From: Neobacillus massiliamazoniensis
GTDB lineage: Bacteria; Bacillota; Bacilli; Bacillales; Cytobacillaceae
Direction: 5' to 3'
NCBI RefSeq assembly: GCF_001048695.1
Contig: NZ_CVRB01000002.1
Location: 868,001 to 932,000, forward strand
DNA length: 64,000 nt
A program made the position numbers and the translations under genes. Under the pieces are notes generated by a model. It saw only the letters and a program-made list of their open reading frames with translations, was not told the origin of the DNA and ran no database searches. This document shows, piece after piece, positions 43,439-51,861 of the stretch. The first letter of the stretch is position 1, and each line of letters starts with the position of its first letter.

Positions 43439-44542
43439 GTGGCTGGAAAAATAAAAAATTATTATGCAGGCGGTAACACGGCACGAGGCTTTCACAATCT
43501 CTATGACTCCAACCTGCAAGGACTTGATCGCTTATTTATTTTAAAAGGCGGCCCAGGAACAGGAAAATCTTCGTTGATGAAAAAGATCGGCAATGAGTGG
43601 GTAGAAAAAGGCTATAATATTGAATTACTTCACTGCTCTTCCGATAATCAATCGATTGACGGTGTCATCATTCCTGCTTTGAAAGTAGGAATTGTTGACG
43701 GAACAGCGCCACATGTGATTGAACCGAAAGCACCAGGTGCCATCGAGCAGTATATTAACCTTGGTGAAGCATGGGATGTTCAAGTGCTGGGCCTTCATAA
43801 AAATAAAATCCAACGTTTTACCTATCAGATTAACCAATTGTTTCAAAAGGCTTATTCCACGTTTAATGAAGCATTGGAAATCCACGATGATTGGGAAAAA
43901 ATTTATATTAATAGCATGGATTTTAATAAAGCAGACCAATTGACCAATAGATTGATTGCAGCTTTCTTGGGGAAAATGAAGCTGAACAAAAAATCGGACA
44001 TCCGCCATCGTTTTTTAGGCGCGGCCACACCCATGGGGGCAGTGGATTTTGTCCCCAATTTAACAGAGGATATTTCGAAGCGTTATTTCATCAAGGGTCG
44101 TCCTGGTTCCGGGAAATCCACGATGTTAAAAAAGCTTGCTGCTGCAGCTGAAGAGCGAGGCGTAGATGCTGAAATTTATCATTGCGGATTTGATCCGAAC
44201 AGCCTTGATATGGTGATTTTCCGTGAGTTGGGAATTGCTATTTTTGATAGCACGGCCCCGCACGAATATTTTCCAAGCCGTGATGGTGACGAAATTATTG
44301 ATATGTATGAACTTCTCATTGCCCCTAAAACGGATGAACTTTATGCCGAAATAATCGAAAGAATTACAGCAAAATATAAAGAAAAGATGGCAGAAGCAAC
44401 CTCCTATCTAGCAAAGGCAAAGGAACTTCATGATAAGCTTGAAGCCATTTATATTTCCGCAATGGATTTTACAGTGGTTGAAGAAATTCAAAATCAAATC
44501 GCTGAGCAAATTAGGGAATTGGCCGGGGTTAGAGTTGAATAG
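43439..44542 (+). CDS. Tandem P-loop ATPase of unknown function (PRK06851-like)
   Basis: 367 residues with an internal duplication. Each half has a P-loop (GGPGTGKSS about residue 37; GRPGSGKST about residue 222), followed by a matching LLHCSSD / IYHCGFD strand and the repeated phrase GIVDGTAPH / AIFDSTAPH, then a helical segment ending in IYINSMDF / IYISAMDF. Both sites look intact. It starts at GTG 43439 behind AAGGGAG. No neighbour gives a clue to its role; it is not an ABC protein. Call based on the duplicated motifs and remembered family description. Confidence 0.7.
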   Translation: MAGKIKNYYAGGNTARGFHNLYDSNLQGLDRLFILKGGPGTGKSSLMKKIGNEWVEKGYNIELLHCSSDNQSIDGVIIPALKVGIVDGTAPHVIEPKAPGAIEQYINLGEAWDVQVLGLHKNKIQRFTYQINQLFQKAYSTFNEALEIHDDWEKIYINSMDFNKADQLTNRLIAAFLGKMKLNKKSDIRHRFLGAATPMGAVDFVPNLTEDISKRYFIKGRPGSGKSTMLKKLAAAAEERGVDAEIYHCGFDPNSLDMVIFRELGIAIFDSTAPHEYFPSRDGDEIIDMYELLIAPKTDELYAEIIERITAKYKEKMAEATSYLAKAKELHDKLEAIYISAMDFTVVEEIQNQIAEQIRELAGVRVE

Positions 44543-44600
44543 GGAAAATAATATAAGAGGGTACGGGGTTTTTCTAAACAGCTGATACCTATAATTAAAA

Positions 44601-44637
44601 AAAGCAATGCAAGAACTGAAACGCATTGCTTTTTTTA
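44601..44637 (+). terminator. Terminator after the tandem ATPase gene
   Basis: Stem AAAGCAATGC / GCATTGCTTT with a 12-nt loop and seven T. Confidence 0.9.
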
Positions 44638-44730
44638 TGGAGTAAATACGATTTAATATCGTAACAATAGAGTTTAATTTTATAAACAAGTAAAAGAAAC
44701 GATGCTAGAAACCGAAAAAGACAGATTGTG

Positions 44731-45127
44731 ATCTCATAAAAAGAGGCTACCGGTCGTTGAGCCCGTACATCAATGCCCGTTTTCTCATAAAAAGAGGTCG
44801 AAAGGTCGTTGAGCCCGTGTATCAACGCCCTTTTTCACGTAAAAAGGGGTCGAAAGGTCGTTGAGCCCGTGTATCAACGCCCGTTTTCACGTAAAAAGGA
44901 GTCGAAAGGTCGTTGAGCCTGTGTATCAACGCCCTTTTTCACGTAAAAAGGGGTCGAAAGGTCGTTGAGCCAGTTTATCAACGCCCGTTTTCACGTAAAA
45001 AGGAGTCAAAAGGTCGTTGAGCCCGTGTATCAACGCCCGTTTTCTCATAAAAAGAGGTCGAAAGGTCGTTGAGACGATGGATCAACGACCTTTTCTCATA
45101 ATAAGAGATCAAACGGTCGTTGAGACT
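44731..45127. repeat. Tandem array, eight units of 52 bp (GGTCGTTGAGCCC type)
   Basis: GGTCGTTGA recurs at 44752, 44804, 44856, 44908, 44960, 45012 and 45064, exactly 52 bp apart, with a last copy at 45115. Each unit contains an inverted repeat CGTTGA-N9-11-TCAACG and an AAAAAG(A/G)(A/G)GTCGAAA block. No convincing frame uses it. It fills most of the 44543-45199 gap. Its period equals that of the unrelated array at 7888. Confidence 0.9.
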
Positions 45128-45199
45128 TTACGTTTTCTAAATAATGTGTGCTTCATAAAACGGATGACTTAGGATTTTCGGTTTCATCGGGGGTTAACT

Positions 45200-45334
45200 T
45201 TACTTCTTACCCTTCTGTGTTCGATTATGCTTATTTCCTTTACTGTTGTCACCACTGACAAATTCACCGGCAAATTCGGCTTCTGCTCTTGGTGAATTTT
45301 GATTTTGGCTGCCTTTATTATACTTCTTTGTCAT
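45200..45334 (-). CDS. Small basic hydrophilic protein, possibly spore-associated
   Basis: 44 residues starting at ATG 45334, 8 nt after a near-perfect AAGGAGGG. It is rich in Lys, Asn, Ser and Gly with no hydrophobic core (MTKKYNKGSQNQN ... RTQKGKK), so probably disordered. Many minor spore proteins of Bacillus look like this, but I cannot name a family. Earlier in-frame starts lack a binding site. Confidence 0.6.
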   Translation of the reverse strand: MTKKYNKGSQNQNSPRAEAEFAGEFVSGDNSKGNKHNRTQKGKK

Positions 45335-45478
45335 TCGAGAATCCCTCCTTAACAGTCCATTATTAGTGTGGCAGCGGTACAATTGTTTATGCAGGTTAAC
45401 AGAAAAAAGGTTAAAAAAGAATGGTGCTAGAATAATTACTTTAGGCTAACAATTCAAAAATGAAGGAAGGGCGCGTAA

Positions 45479-46144
45479 ATGACAACACATATCGACGTAT
45501 TAACTCAAATGTTCGAGGAAAACCGAAACGCTATGAATGCAGAATCAATGAAGAAATATATGAAAGACCACTTTCCATTCCTAGGGATCAAGTCGCCACT
45601 GAGAAAGGAGCTAGAAAGACAATTTTTCAATAAGACTGGGCTGTTAAAAGAGCCATTTAACAAGGACTTTGTGACGGGTCTTTGGGAGAAGGAAGAACGG
45701 GAATATCAATATACAGCCCTGGTTTACCTTGAAAAGTCGGTGAAAAAGCTTGAAAAAAATGACTTGGATTTCATGGAGCAGCTAATTACCACCAAATCAT
45801 GGTGGGATACGGTCGATGCCATAGCGCCCAAGCCGGTTGGGGAAATCGCCAGAAGGTTTCCGGAAGTGATTCATGAGACAATTGATGGCTGGGCCAGCCA
45901 CGACAATATGTGGCTGCGAAGGGCAGCTCTTCTTTTTCAATTAAAATATAAGAAGCAAACAAATGAAGAGCTTCTCTACCAATACATAGTGAAAAATGCC
46001 GATAGCAAGGAATTTTTTATCCAAAAGGCAATTGGCTGGGCATTACGGGAATATTCAAAAACGAATCCGGAATCCGTGGGGAAGTTCATTGCAGGCCAGA
46101 AGCTGGCGCCATTAAGTGTACGAGAAGGAAGCAAGTATGTATGA
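45479..46144 (+). CDS. alkD: DNA alkylation repair glycosylase AlkD-like
   Basis: 221 residues of HEAT-like helical repeats. Residues matching the B. cereus AlkD active site fall at the same numbers: Trp109 and Asp113 in KSWWDTVD, Arg148 in MWLRRAA, and Trp187 in KAIGWALREYSK. AlkD removes positively charged N3- and N7-alkylpurines without base flipping. It is a single gene with an AAGGAAGGGCG site. The call is strong because all four residues are conserved. Confidence 0.93.
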   Translation: MTTHIDVLTQMFEENRNAMNAESMKKYMKDHFPFLGIKSPLRKELERQFFNKTGLLKEPFNKDFVTGLWEKEEREYQYTALVYLEKSVKKLEKNDLDFMEQLITTKSWWDTVDAIAPKPVGEIARRFPEVIHETIDGWASHDNMWLRRAALLFQLKYKKQTNEELLYQYIVKNADSKEFFIQKAIGWALREYSKTNPESVGKFIAGQKLAPLSVREGSKYV

Positions 46145-46213
46145 TGGGAAAAATGGCATAGATATTAACATAAATGTTAAAATACGAGTAGCAAAAAAAT
46201 TGAGGAGGACAGC

Positions 46214-47086
46214 ATGATTGAATGTATTGCAACAGACATGGATGGAACATTGTTGAATTCACTGCAGCAAATCAGCCAGGAAAATAAAGAAGCCATTTTA
46301 AAAGCACAGGCCCAAGGAATTGAAGTAGTCGTTGCAACAGGGCGATCATATCAGGAGGCAACCTATGTATTAGCGGATGCCGGCGTAAAATGTCCCATTA
46401 TTTGTGTGAATGGTGCAGAGGTCCGCACGAAAGAGGGAAATGTCCTTACCTCAAACCCTATTGATAAACAATTGGCAAGGGAAGCAGCGGCAAAGCTAAC
46501 GGAACATGATGTTTATTTTGAGGTTTACACCAATAATGGGGCATACACGATAAATATGGATTTGGCGGTGTCCATTCTGGTTGACATTATTGTCAGTGCT
46601 AATCCGGATGTTGACCGCGATGAGGTAGCCCATGCAGCAGGAGCAAGATTGCGTGACGGGCTGATTCAGGTAATTGAAGATTATGAAGAGTTGTTTGCCG
46701 ATGAAGCGCAACAAATTTATAAGCTGCTTGTATTCTCCTTTGATCCTGTTAAGCTTCAAGAAGCTGGTAAATTTCTCTCAGAGTTTGAAGAATTAGCTGT
46801 TTCTGCTTCAGGCCATGAAAATTTGGAAATTACCCACAAGCAAGCCCAAAAGGGTGTTGCCCTTGAAGCATTTGTCAAAGCCCATGGAATCGATCTCGCT
46901 GAAACGATGGCAATTGGAGATAATTTTAATGATATCTCCATGCTGCAAAGAGCAGGGAAATCGGTGGCGATGGGAAATGCGAGTGATGTAATTAAGTCCC
47001 TATGTGATGTCGTCACGAATACGAATGAAGAAAACGGCGTGGCGAAGGCGATTGTTGACGTGCTTAGGAAGAGTGTAAGAGATTAA
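46214..47086 (+). CDS. Cof-type HAD family phosphatase
   Basis: 290 residues. HAD motif I DMDGTLL at the N-terminus, motif II VVATGRS, motif III Lys in THKQAQKG, and motif IV GDNFNDISML. A C2-type cap lies in the middle. Such Cof/YkrA-type enzymes hydrolyse sugar phosphates or FMN-like substrates. Starts behind GAGGAGG. Substrate unknown. Confidence 0.9.
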   Translation: MIECIATDMDGTLLNSLQQISQENKEAILKAQAQGIEVVVATGRSYQEATYVLADAGVKCPIICVNGAEVRTKEGNVLTSNPIDKQLAREAAAKLTEHDVYFEVYTNNGAYTINMDLAVSILVDIIVSANPDVDRDEVAHAAGARLRDGLIQVIEDYEELFADEAQQIYKLLVFSFDPVKLQEAGKFLSEFEELAVSASGHENLEITHKQAQKGVALEAFVKAHGIDLAETMAIGDNFNDISMLQRAGKSVAMGNASDVIKSLCDVVTNTNEENGVAKAIVDVLRKSVRD

Positions 47087-47136
47087 CAATTTATTCATAT
47101 TTAGTATATAATTTAATCAAAAAAGGCAGGTTTGGA

Positions 47137-47370
47137 ATGAGTACAAAAAGTAACCCATTACAATATGGCTGGACGTTGATTACGCATAGTTCCTATCAAA
47201 TTTACTCGAATAAAAACTGCTACGTGGTCATGGACGAGGAAAATGATGCCGTGATCCGTTTCGGGGTACAGGAAAACGAAGTAGAGGTTTTCAGCAGTAA
47301 TTGGAATTTGAATTACAAAGTGAATATCGGCTTTAAAACAATCAAAATCATGAACTCGCCGGAAAACTAA
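47137..47370 (+). CDS. Small protein of unknown function
   Basis: 77 residues, mostly alternating polar/hydrophobic, likely beta-rich (YVVMDEENDAVIRFGVQENEVEVFSSNW). No family recognised. It has a plausible AGGTTTGGA site, lies 50 nt after the HAD gene and has its own terminator, so it is probably real and may be co-transcribed with it. Confidence 0.65.
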   Translation: MSTKSNPLQYGWTLITHSSYQIYSNKNCYVVMDEENDAVIRFGVQENEVEVFSSNWNLNYKVNIGFKTIKIMNSPEN

Positions 47371-47402
47371 AAGCACGCTCAAAGGTTGAAGCGTGCTTTT
47401 TT
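47369..47402 (+). terminator. Terminator between the small gene and the nos operon
   Basis: Stem AAAAGCACGC / GCGTGCTTTT with a 12-nt loop and further T. It overlaps the stop codon of the 77-residue gene. Confidence 0.88.
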
Positions 47403-47424
47403 ACATCTTATGTGGTGCCACTCT

Positions 47425-47437
47425 GGTGCCTGACACC
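47425..47437. repeat. GGTGCCTGACACC 13-bp motif at the end of the nos operon
   Basis: Exact copy, directly abutting the stop codon (47438-47440, minus strand) of the FixH-like lipoprotein gene. Confidence 0.8.
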
Positions 47438-48346
47438 TTAGAGGATTTCGATGTTTAATGAGTTAATCTGGGAAACGAGCAGGTCTTCGAAACTTTGCTG
47501 GGCTTGATAGGTAATTTCTTGAGTACCTACATTGGGATTTGCTTTTTTTGCTTGTTCGACCAAGTCTGAGAGTACTTGGTTGGATAGGATGGTATAACGA
47601 TATTCCTTTTCTTCAAGTGTTTGAAACTTGGCTTCACCGAATTCACCGATTAGTTTTTTAGTAGAATCATATTGAAGATATTGCGTATGGTCTTTATTAA
47701 TAGCATTCTTAATAGCATCTTCATTAGCTTTGTGACCTTTTTGCTCAGCAAGAAGGGCCATTGCACGTATGCGGATGATTTGAGTTAACAGCTGATTTTT
47801 ATCTTTTGCCGATTTTTCTTGTGAATCTAAATAGGCCATTTCTTCCTCTAACTGCTGGCCGCTATAGGTCTTACGGGCATTCTCGCGGTTAATAGCCAAT
47901 TGTAGCTTATTAATTAGCTGATAAAACTGTAAGTCTTCCTTTTTAATCCATTCTCCATTAATGAGAGCAACGCCGTCGGCTTTTTTTACAGTGTAATCAG
48001 TCGTTTTTTCAACTTTTTTTCCGTCCTTTTCAATGGTAAAGGTAATTTGATATTTGCCATCCATCGAAAGCTTCACTTTCCCTAAATACGTTCCTTCTTG
48101 GCCTTCAGTTAATTTCACGCTACTGGTGCCATGATCCATATTAGCCATTGATAGCTCAGCGGAAATCTTAAGACCCTTAACAGGCTTGTTGTTTTCCGTG
48201 ATCTTTATTTCAAAAGGTGAGGCGGAATCTTTTTGAAAATAGAGCGGTTTTGAGACAGAAATTTTATAATCAGGTCCTGAACTGCAACTAGTCAGCACGG
48301 CTACTAGCAACATGAGCAACACAAACAACCCTTTTTTTATCATCAT
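47438..48346 (-). CDS. FixH/YtkA-like lipoprotein with SurA-like C-terminal domain (nos operon)
   Basis: 302 residues. A signal with lipobox VLTSC (Cys21) is followed by a FixH/YtkA-type beta domain (~28-120: SMANMDHGTSSVKLTEGQEGTY), where Met-Ala-Asn-Met-Asp-His resembles a copper-site loop. The C-terminal part (~130-300) is helical and resembles the N-terminal domain of SurA/PrsA-type chaperones (VALINGEWIKKEDLQFY). It overlaps nosF by 4 nt and is the last gene of the nosZ operon. It could carry copper or help fold NosZ outside the membrane; this role is inference. The domain pairing is uncommon. Confidence 0.68.
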   Translation of the reverse strand: MMIKKGLFVLLMLLVAVLTSCSSGPDYKISVSKPLYFQKDSASPFEIKITENNKPVKGLKISAELSMANMDHGTSSVKLTEGQEGTYLGKVKLSMDGKYQITFTIEKDGKKVEKTTDYTVKKADGVALINGEWIKKEDLQFYQLINKLQLAINRENARKTYSGQQLEEEMAYLDSQEKSAKDKNQLLTQIIRIRAMALLAEQKGHKANEDAIKNAINKDHTQYLQYDSTKKLIGEFGEAKFQTLEEKEYRYTILSNQVLSDLVEQAKKANPNVGTQEITYQAQQSFEDLLVSQINSLNIEIL

Positions 48347-49017
48347 TCAGATCCCCCTAATTTTTGAGATTGTAGAAAATCTTCGACTGTGTATTTTTCC
48401 ATTTTTCCATCATTTAAATAGGCCACATGCGTACATACTTGTTTAATTTCATCAAGATGGTGTGAAGAGAGGAGAACGGTTTTGTGATGAAGGGTTTTTA
48501 GCACCTCTAGGATTTCTCTTCTCCCGATTGGGTCAATGCCGCTTGTCGGCTCATCTAGGATAAGAATGCTGGCATCCTGGTAAAGCGTAATGGCCAAACC
48601 AAGTCGCTGCAGCATCCCTTTGGAATACTTTTTCACCTGAAGATCACGGTCGTCCCATAAACGAACCGATTGAAGGGTTTGTTTTATCCGATCGGTGTCA
48701 GGCACCTTTGCCAATGCTTCTGCAAAAAATGTCATGTTTTCAAGGCCTGTTAGCATTGGATAGAGCATGAATTTTTCCGGCAGGTAGGCGATTTCCTTTT
48801 TCCATTCCTCGTTTTTCCTAGTGACTTCGCTTCCGTTTATGGTGATGGTTCCTTGTTTGACTGGAAGCAGTCCGAGGAGACTATTAATAAACGTTGATTT
48901 TCCAGCGCCATTGCGGCCGACAAGGGCACAAATTTCATGCTTTTTGATGTCAAGATTGACCCCGTCTAGTATGGTCTTTTTCCCGAAGGATTGGTATAAA
49001 TTCGTAACCTTAATCAT
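48343..49017 (-). CDS. nosF: NosF-like ABC ATPase (second copy)
   Basis: 224 residues. Walker A GRNGAGKST, signature YSKGMLQR, Walker B ILILDEPTSGIDP and switch SSHHL. Overlaps nosY by 4 nt and the FixH-like gene by 4 nt. A copy of the 13-bp GGTGTCAGGCACC motif lies inside the gene (48694-48706), encoding VPDT in the KVPDTDR stretch, without breaking the frame. It works with NosY/NosD for CuZ assembly. Confidence 0.85.
   Translation of the reverse strand: MIKVTNLYQSFGKKTILDGVNLDIKKHEICALVGRNGAGKSTFINSLLGLLPVKQGTITINGSEVTRKNEEWKKEIAYLPEKFMLYPMLTGLENMTFFAEALAKVPDTDRIKQTLQSVRLWDDRDLQVKKYSKGMLQRLGLAITLYQDASILILDEPTSGIDPIGRREILEVLKTLHHKTVLLSSHHLDEIKQVCTHVAYLNDGKMEKYTVEDFLQSQKLGGSE
48694..48706. 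repeat. 13-bp motif inside nosF
   Basis: Exact GGTGTCAGGCACC within the coding sequence; on the coding strand it reads GGTGCCTGACACC and encodes part of KVPDTD. Confidence 0.75.
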
Positions 49018-49811
49018 TCAAATCCCTCCTTCCGATGGAAAATAACTCCCACACCAGTGGTAACGACCAGCCAAAACGCTAGATTACCAAAAAGGAAGAA
49101 TACTGGTTTCGTCCACATAAATGTTTGCATCAACTTTGACATGTGGCCAAAGGAATAGACGCCCATCCCCGTTTCTAAAAACATCCGTACTGCTTCAAGA
49201 GGGTTTAGAAAATAGGCGATGGAAAACCACTGGACGTTGTCATAGGTGACAGTAGGAAGTAACGATAGTAAAAGAAAGTCGTGCATGAAAAAGAAATAAA
49301 ACCAGATAAAAAGGCAATAGCCGACAATCTGCATTCGAGAACGGCTGAAGCTTCCGATTGCCGCACCCATTTGCAAAAAGATCATTGATAGACAAATAAG
49401 CGAAAATACAAAGAGCAGATAACTTTTGACATCTAATTGAAAATAAAATTTCAGCAAGAGTAAATAGAAGAAAAACCAGACCACGAGCGGCATGAGAACG
49501 ACGGTATTCAAACCAAGGCTTTTCTTAAATAAGAAGCTTGAATAACGTTCATTTTTCGTCAGTAGCATAATCAAGGTTTTCTGTTCCTTCTCCTGAAAGA
49601 TGGAGAATGCTCCGATAAACAGGCAAAGAATCGGGATAAAATAAATAATCGTATCAAATAGGTTAATTAACAAGACAAGAAAGCCTTTATCATAAGAAAG
49701 AACGGAAGAGCGAAACAAAATGCTGATAGAGATGATTACGATAATGCTTAATGACAACCATAATCCTTTTCCTCTTAAATTTTCTTTCCATTCCTTCCAA
49801 ACATAATGCAT
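49014..49811 (-). CDS. nosY: NosY-like ABC permease (second copy)
   Basis: 265 residues with six hydrophobic helices. The FSIFQEKEQKTLIMLLTKNERY stretch is typical of ABC-2/NosY permeases. It starts inside the end of nosD (37-nt overlap) and its stop overlaps nosF, so the three are tightly coupled. Same architecture as the permease at 2569-3381, although sequence similarity by eye is low. Confidence 0.8.
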   Translation of the reverse strand: MHYVWKEWKENLRGKGLWLSLSIIVIISISILFRSSVLSYDKGFLVLLINLFDTIIYFIPILCLFIGAFSIFQEKEQKTLIMLLTKNERYSSFLFKKSLGLNTVVLMPLVVWFFFYLLLLKFYFQLDVKSYLLFVFSLICLSMIFLQMGAAIGSFSRSRMQIVGYCLFIWFYFFFMHDFLLLSLLPTVTYDNVQWFSIAYFLNPLEAVRMFLETGMGVYSFGHMSKLMQTFMWTKPVFFLFGNLAFWLVVTTGVGVIFHRKEGFE

Positions 49812-51112
49812 AGTCGATGTCTCCCTTTAAATAAAATCAGTACAGAAAGAATTCCTAACCCAATCAGGAGGGGATGAATCGTTGGATGCTTCGTCACTAA
49901 TGGATATGAATCACTGAACATGACATCATCATGTTCAAGCAGAGCATTCATTTTTTCATAGATGGCAATTGCTGGGCTCTTTAAAAATAAATTTGTTAAT
50001 TCCTGATTCTCGAGCAATTGATGGAGAGAGGAATGATACGTGACTGGGAAATCGCCAATCCCATCTTGGTTTAAATCAGTGAGCGGGAAGGCACTGCCCC
50101 AATCATTTCCTTTATTATTCTTGCTCCAGGCGTTTCCCTCTCCCTTACCGCCAATGGTAACGGCCGGCAGGTTATTGTCTGTAATTCGGTTTAGAGAAAA
50201 GGTCTGTTTGTTAGAGCTCCCCCATAGTTCAATCCCGATTTGGTTTTGCACGATTTTGTTTTGTAAATAGAGATTTCTCGTTGATTGGTCGATATAAATT
50301 CCCCGCTGGTTCATATAAAACGTATTTTTTTCTATATAGTTGTCATTCGCCTGCATAAGTAAGAGGCCAAATGATTGATTTCCATCGTTAAAAATAAATT
50401 GGTTATTTCGTAGTTTAAGATAATTAGAGTTCATAATGGCGGCCCCGCCTATATTCATCGTAAACGTATTATTCTCAAAAGTGTTTTCGTCAGAATACAT
50501 ATAATGGAGTCCATATCTGGTATTGCTAATTTGATTGCCAAAGCTTCGATTATTATTGGCGTAATCGAAGAACATACCGTCTCGGGTTCCCTCAATTCGA
50601 TTATTTTCTAGAAGGTTATTATTTGCATAGTACACATGGAGGCCGTTTCCTTGGGAAGCAATTTCTCCTTTCCCCAAGCCTCGTATATCATTGTCGCGAA
50701 TTGTATTATACTGCCCCTGGCTTATATAAATACCGTGAAAGGAGTCACGGACGGTTACATGGTCGACCACATTTTCGTTTGAATAAATTTTGATGGCTGC
50801 GTACTCCTCAGCAGTGTCAAGGCTCATGCTGCTGTGGCGAACGGTCAGGTGGCTTAAATGCACATTTGGAGCCTTGATGGAGATAACATTTCCGGTTCCG
50901 TCTCCTTTTATCACGGTTTTATTGGAGCCTATGATCGTTATGCTTTTATCAATGATGATATTGCCCTCATAGGTCTTATTCTTGAGCTTCAAAACCGCTC
51001 CCTCTTTCATGGAGTCGATCATCGATTGAAGGTTTTCGGCTGCCATATTCTTCTCAGGATAGATGAGTAATAATAGAGAAAAAGTTAAAGAGAAGAGCGT
51101 CCATTTTTTCAT
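49775..51112 (-). CDS. nosD: NosD-like periplasmic beta-helix protein (second copy)
   Basis: About 445 residues: signal peptide (3-24), beta-helix repeats with recurrent N-x-I/V-x-x-N-x-F turns (~40-340), and a C-terminal membrane helix (~420-436, LLIGLGILSVLILF). ATG 51112 is preferred: AAGGA lies 9 nt upstream and the start overlaps the previous stop (ATGA). An ATG at 51130 is in frame but less well placed. Functions with NosFY in building the tetranuclear copper site of the NosZ encoded upstream. Confidence 0.85.
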   Translation of the reverse strand: MKKWTLFSLTFSLLLLIYPEKNMAAENLQSMIDSMKEGAVLKLKNKTYEGNIIIDKSITIIGSNKTVIKGDGTGNVISIKAPNVHLSHLTVRHSSMSLDTAEEYAAIKIYSNENVVDHVTVRDSFHGIYISQGQYNTIRDNDIRGLGKGEIASQGNGLHVYYANNNLLENNRIEGTRDGMFFDYANNNRSFGNQISNTRYGLHYMYSDENTFENNTFTMNIGGAAIMNSNYLKLRNNQFIFNDGNQSFGLLLMQANDNYIEKNTFYMNQRGIYIDQSTRNLYLQNKIVQNQIGIELWGSSNKQTFSLNRITDNNLPAVTIGGKGEGNAWSKNNKGNDWGSAFPLTDLNQDGIGDFPVTYHSSLHQLLENQELTNLFLKSPAIAIYEKMNALLEHDDVMFSDSYPLVTKHPTIHPLLIGLGILSVLILFKGRHRLCIMFGRNGKKI

Positions 51113-51675
51113 CTTTTTCGTTCCTTCCATAACGGAATCAGTAATAATACAAAGGCAGCAAGGATGAAATAGGTGCCTAAGCCAAGAAGGCTGTGTGTCG
51201 TAAAATTTGCCACCTGGTTTTGCCCAATAATCGGCGGTACAAATGGTTTAATTTTTATCGCAGCATGTGGGTCTAAATTCGTTCCATATTTATAAAGGGC
51301 GTGGTGGAGGTCGTAGATGCCGAGTAATCCGCCGATTGTAATCAGACTGATTAGACCGTATAGAACCGCTTTATTTCGAATAATCGCCGTTAAGAGGGTG
51401 AGAACAACCAAGCCGATAACTATATATCCAAGATAGGACAGCTCGGGGAAATTTTTTTCACCGAAGTTTGCCATTCCTATATAGTGGTTAAGCCCATTAA
51501 TGATATCTATTTGTCCTTCAAGCTTAGTCGGATACACAATAATATTTAAGCCCTCGGGATATTGAGGGGCATAGAAGCCCATTTTCCACCACGGGAAAAA
51601 CGCGGATACCCCAAATAAAATTGCTGAACATGTGATGAGTAAAGAAGAACCGATCGAAAACTTTTTACTTTTCAA
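51109..51675 (-). CDS. Four-helix membrane protein of the nos operon
   Basis: About 188 residues with four or five hydrophobic segments and a large outside loop between the first two (FFPWWKMGFYAPQYPEGLNIIVYP) plus a later HSLLG segment. It lies between nosZ and nosD, where clade II nos clusters usually have a small integral membrane protein (NosB-like); that name is by position only. The reading frame opens at 51723, but those first codons lie in a dispersed repeat (51698-51810), so a start at TTG 51675 or TTG 51684 downstream of AGAAAGG is more likely. Confidence 0.7.
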   Translation of the reverse strand: MKSKKFSIGSSLLITCSAILFGVSAFFPWWKMGFYAPQYPEGLNIIVYPTKLEGQIDIINGLNHYIGMANFGEKNFPELSYLGYIVIGLVVLTLLTAIIRNKAVLYGLISLITIGGLLGIYDLHHALYKYGTNLDPHAAIKIKPFVPPIIGQNQVANFTTHSLLGLGTYFILAAFVLLLIPLWKERKR

Positions 51676-51697
51676 AATAAACAAGACCTTTCTTAGA

Positions 51698-51810
51698 GAA
51701 GCGAAAGCGCCAGTCTCATCCAAGTCAAGCTGGAGGGTATGACGGTGAAGTCATTTTTTGTGCTTCAAGTCAGGACCGAAGCGATCTCGAGGGCCTGGCG
51801 CTGCAGCTAG
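51698..51810. repeat. Palindromic dispersed element between nosZ and the nos membrane protein
   Basis: About 113 bp bounded by AGCGCCAG (51705) and CTGGCGCT (51795). It contains the blocks GAAGCGAAAGCGCC and CAGGACCGAAGCGATCTCGAGG, known to me as a repeated intergenic sequence in many Bacillaceae genomes. It lies inside the nos operon and supplies the first codons of the longest reading frame of the next gene. Confidence 0.6.
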
Positions 51811-51861
51811 TCATTAGTATAAGTCCAAATAACATAAAGTTAGGGCTAAGGGTATCAACGA

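Noticed and set aside
44731-45127. CRISPR array
   Set aside because: Units are contiguous and similar throughout, with no unique spacers of constant length and no cas genes.
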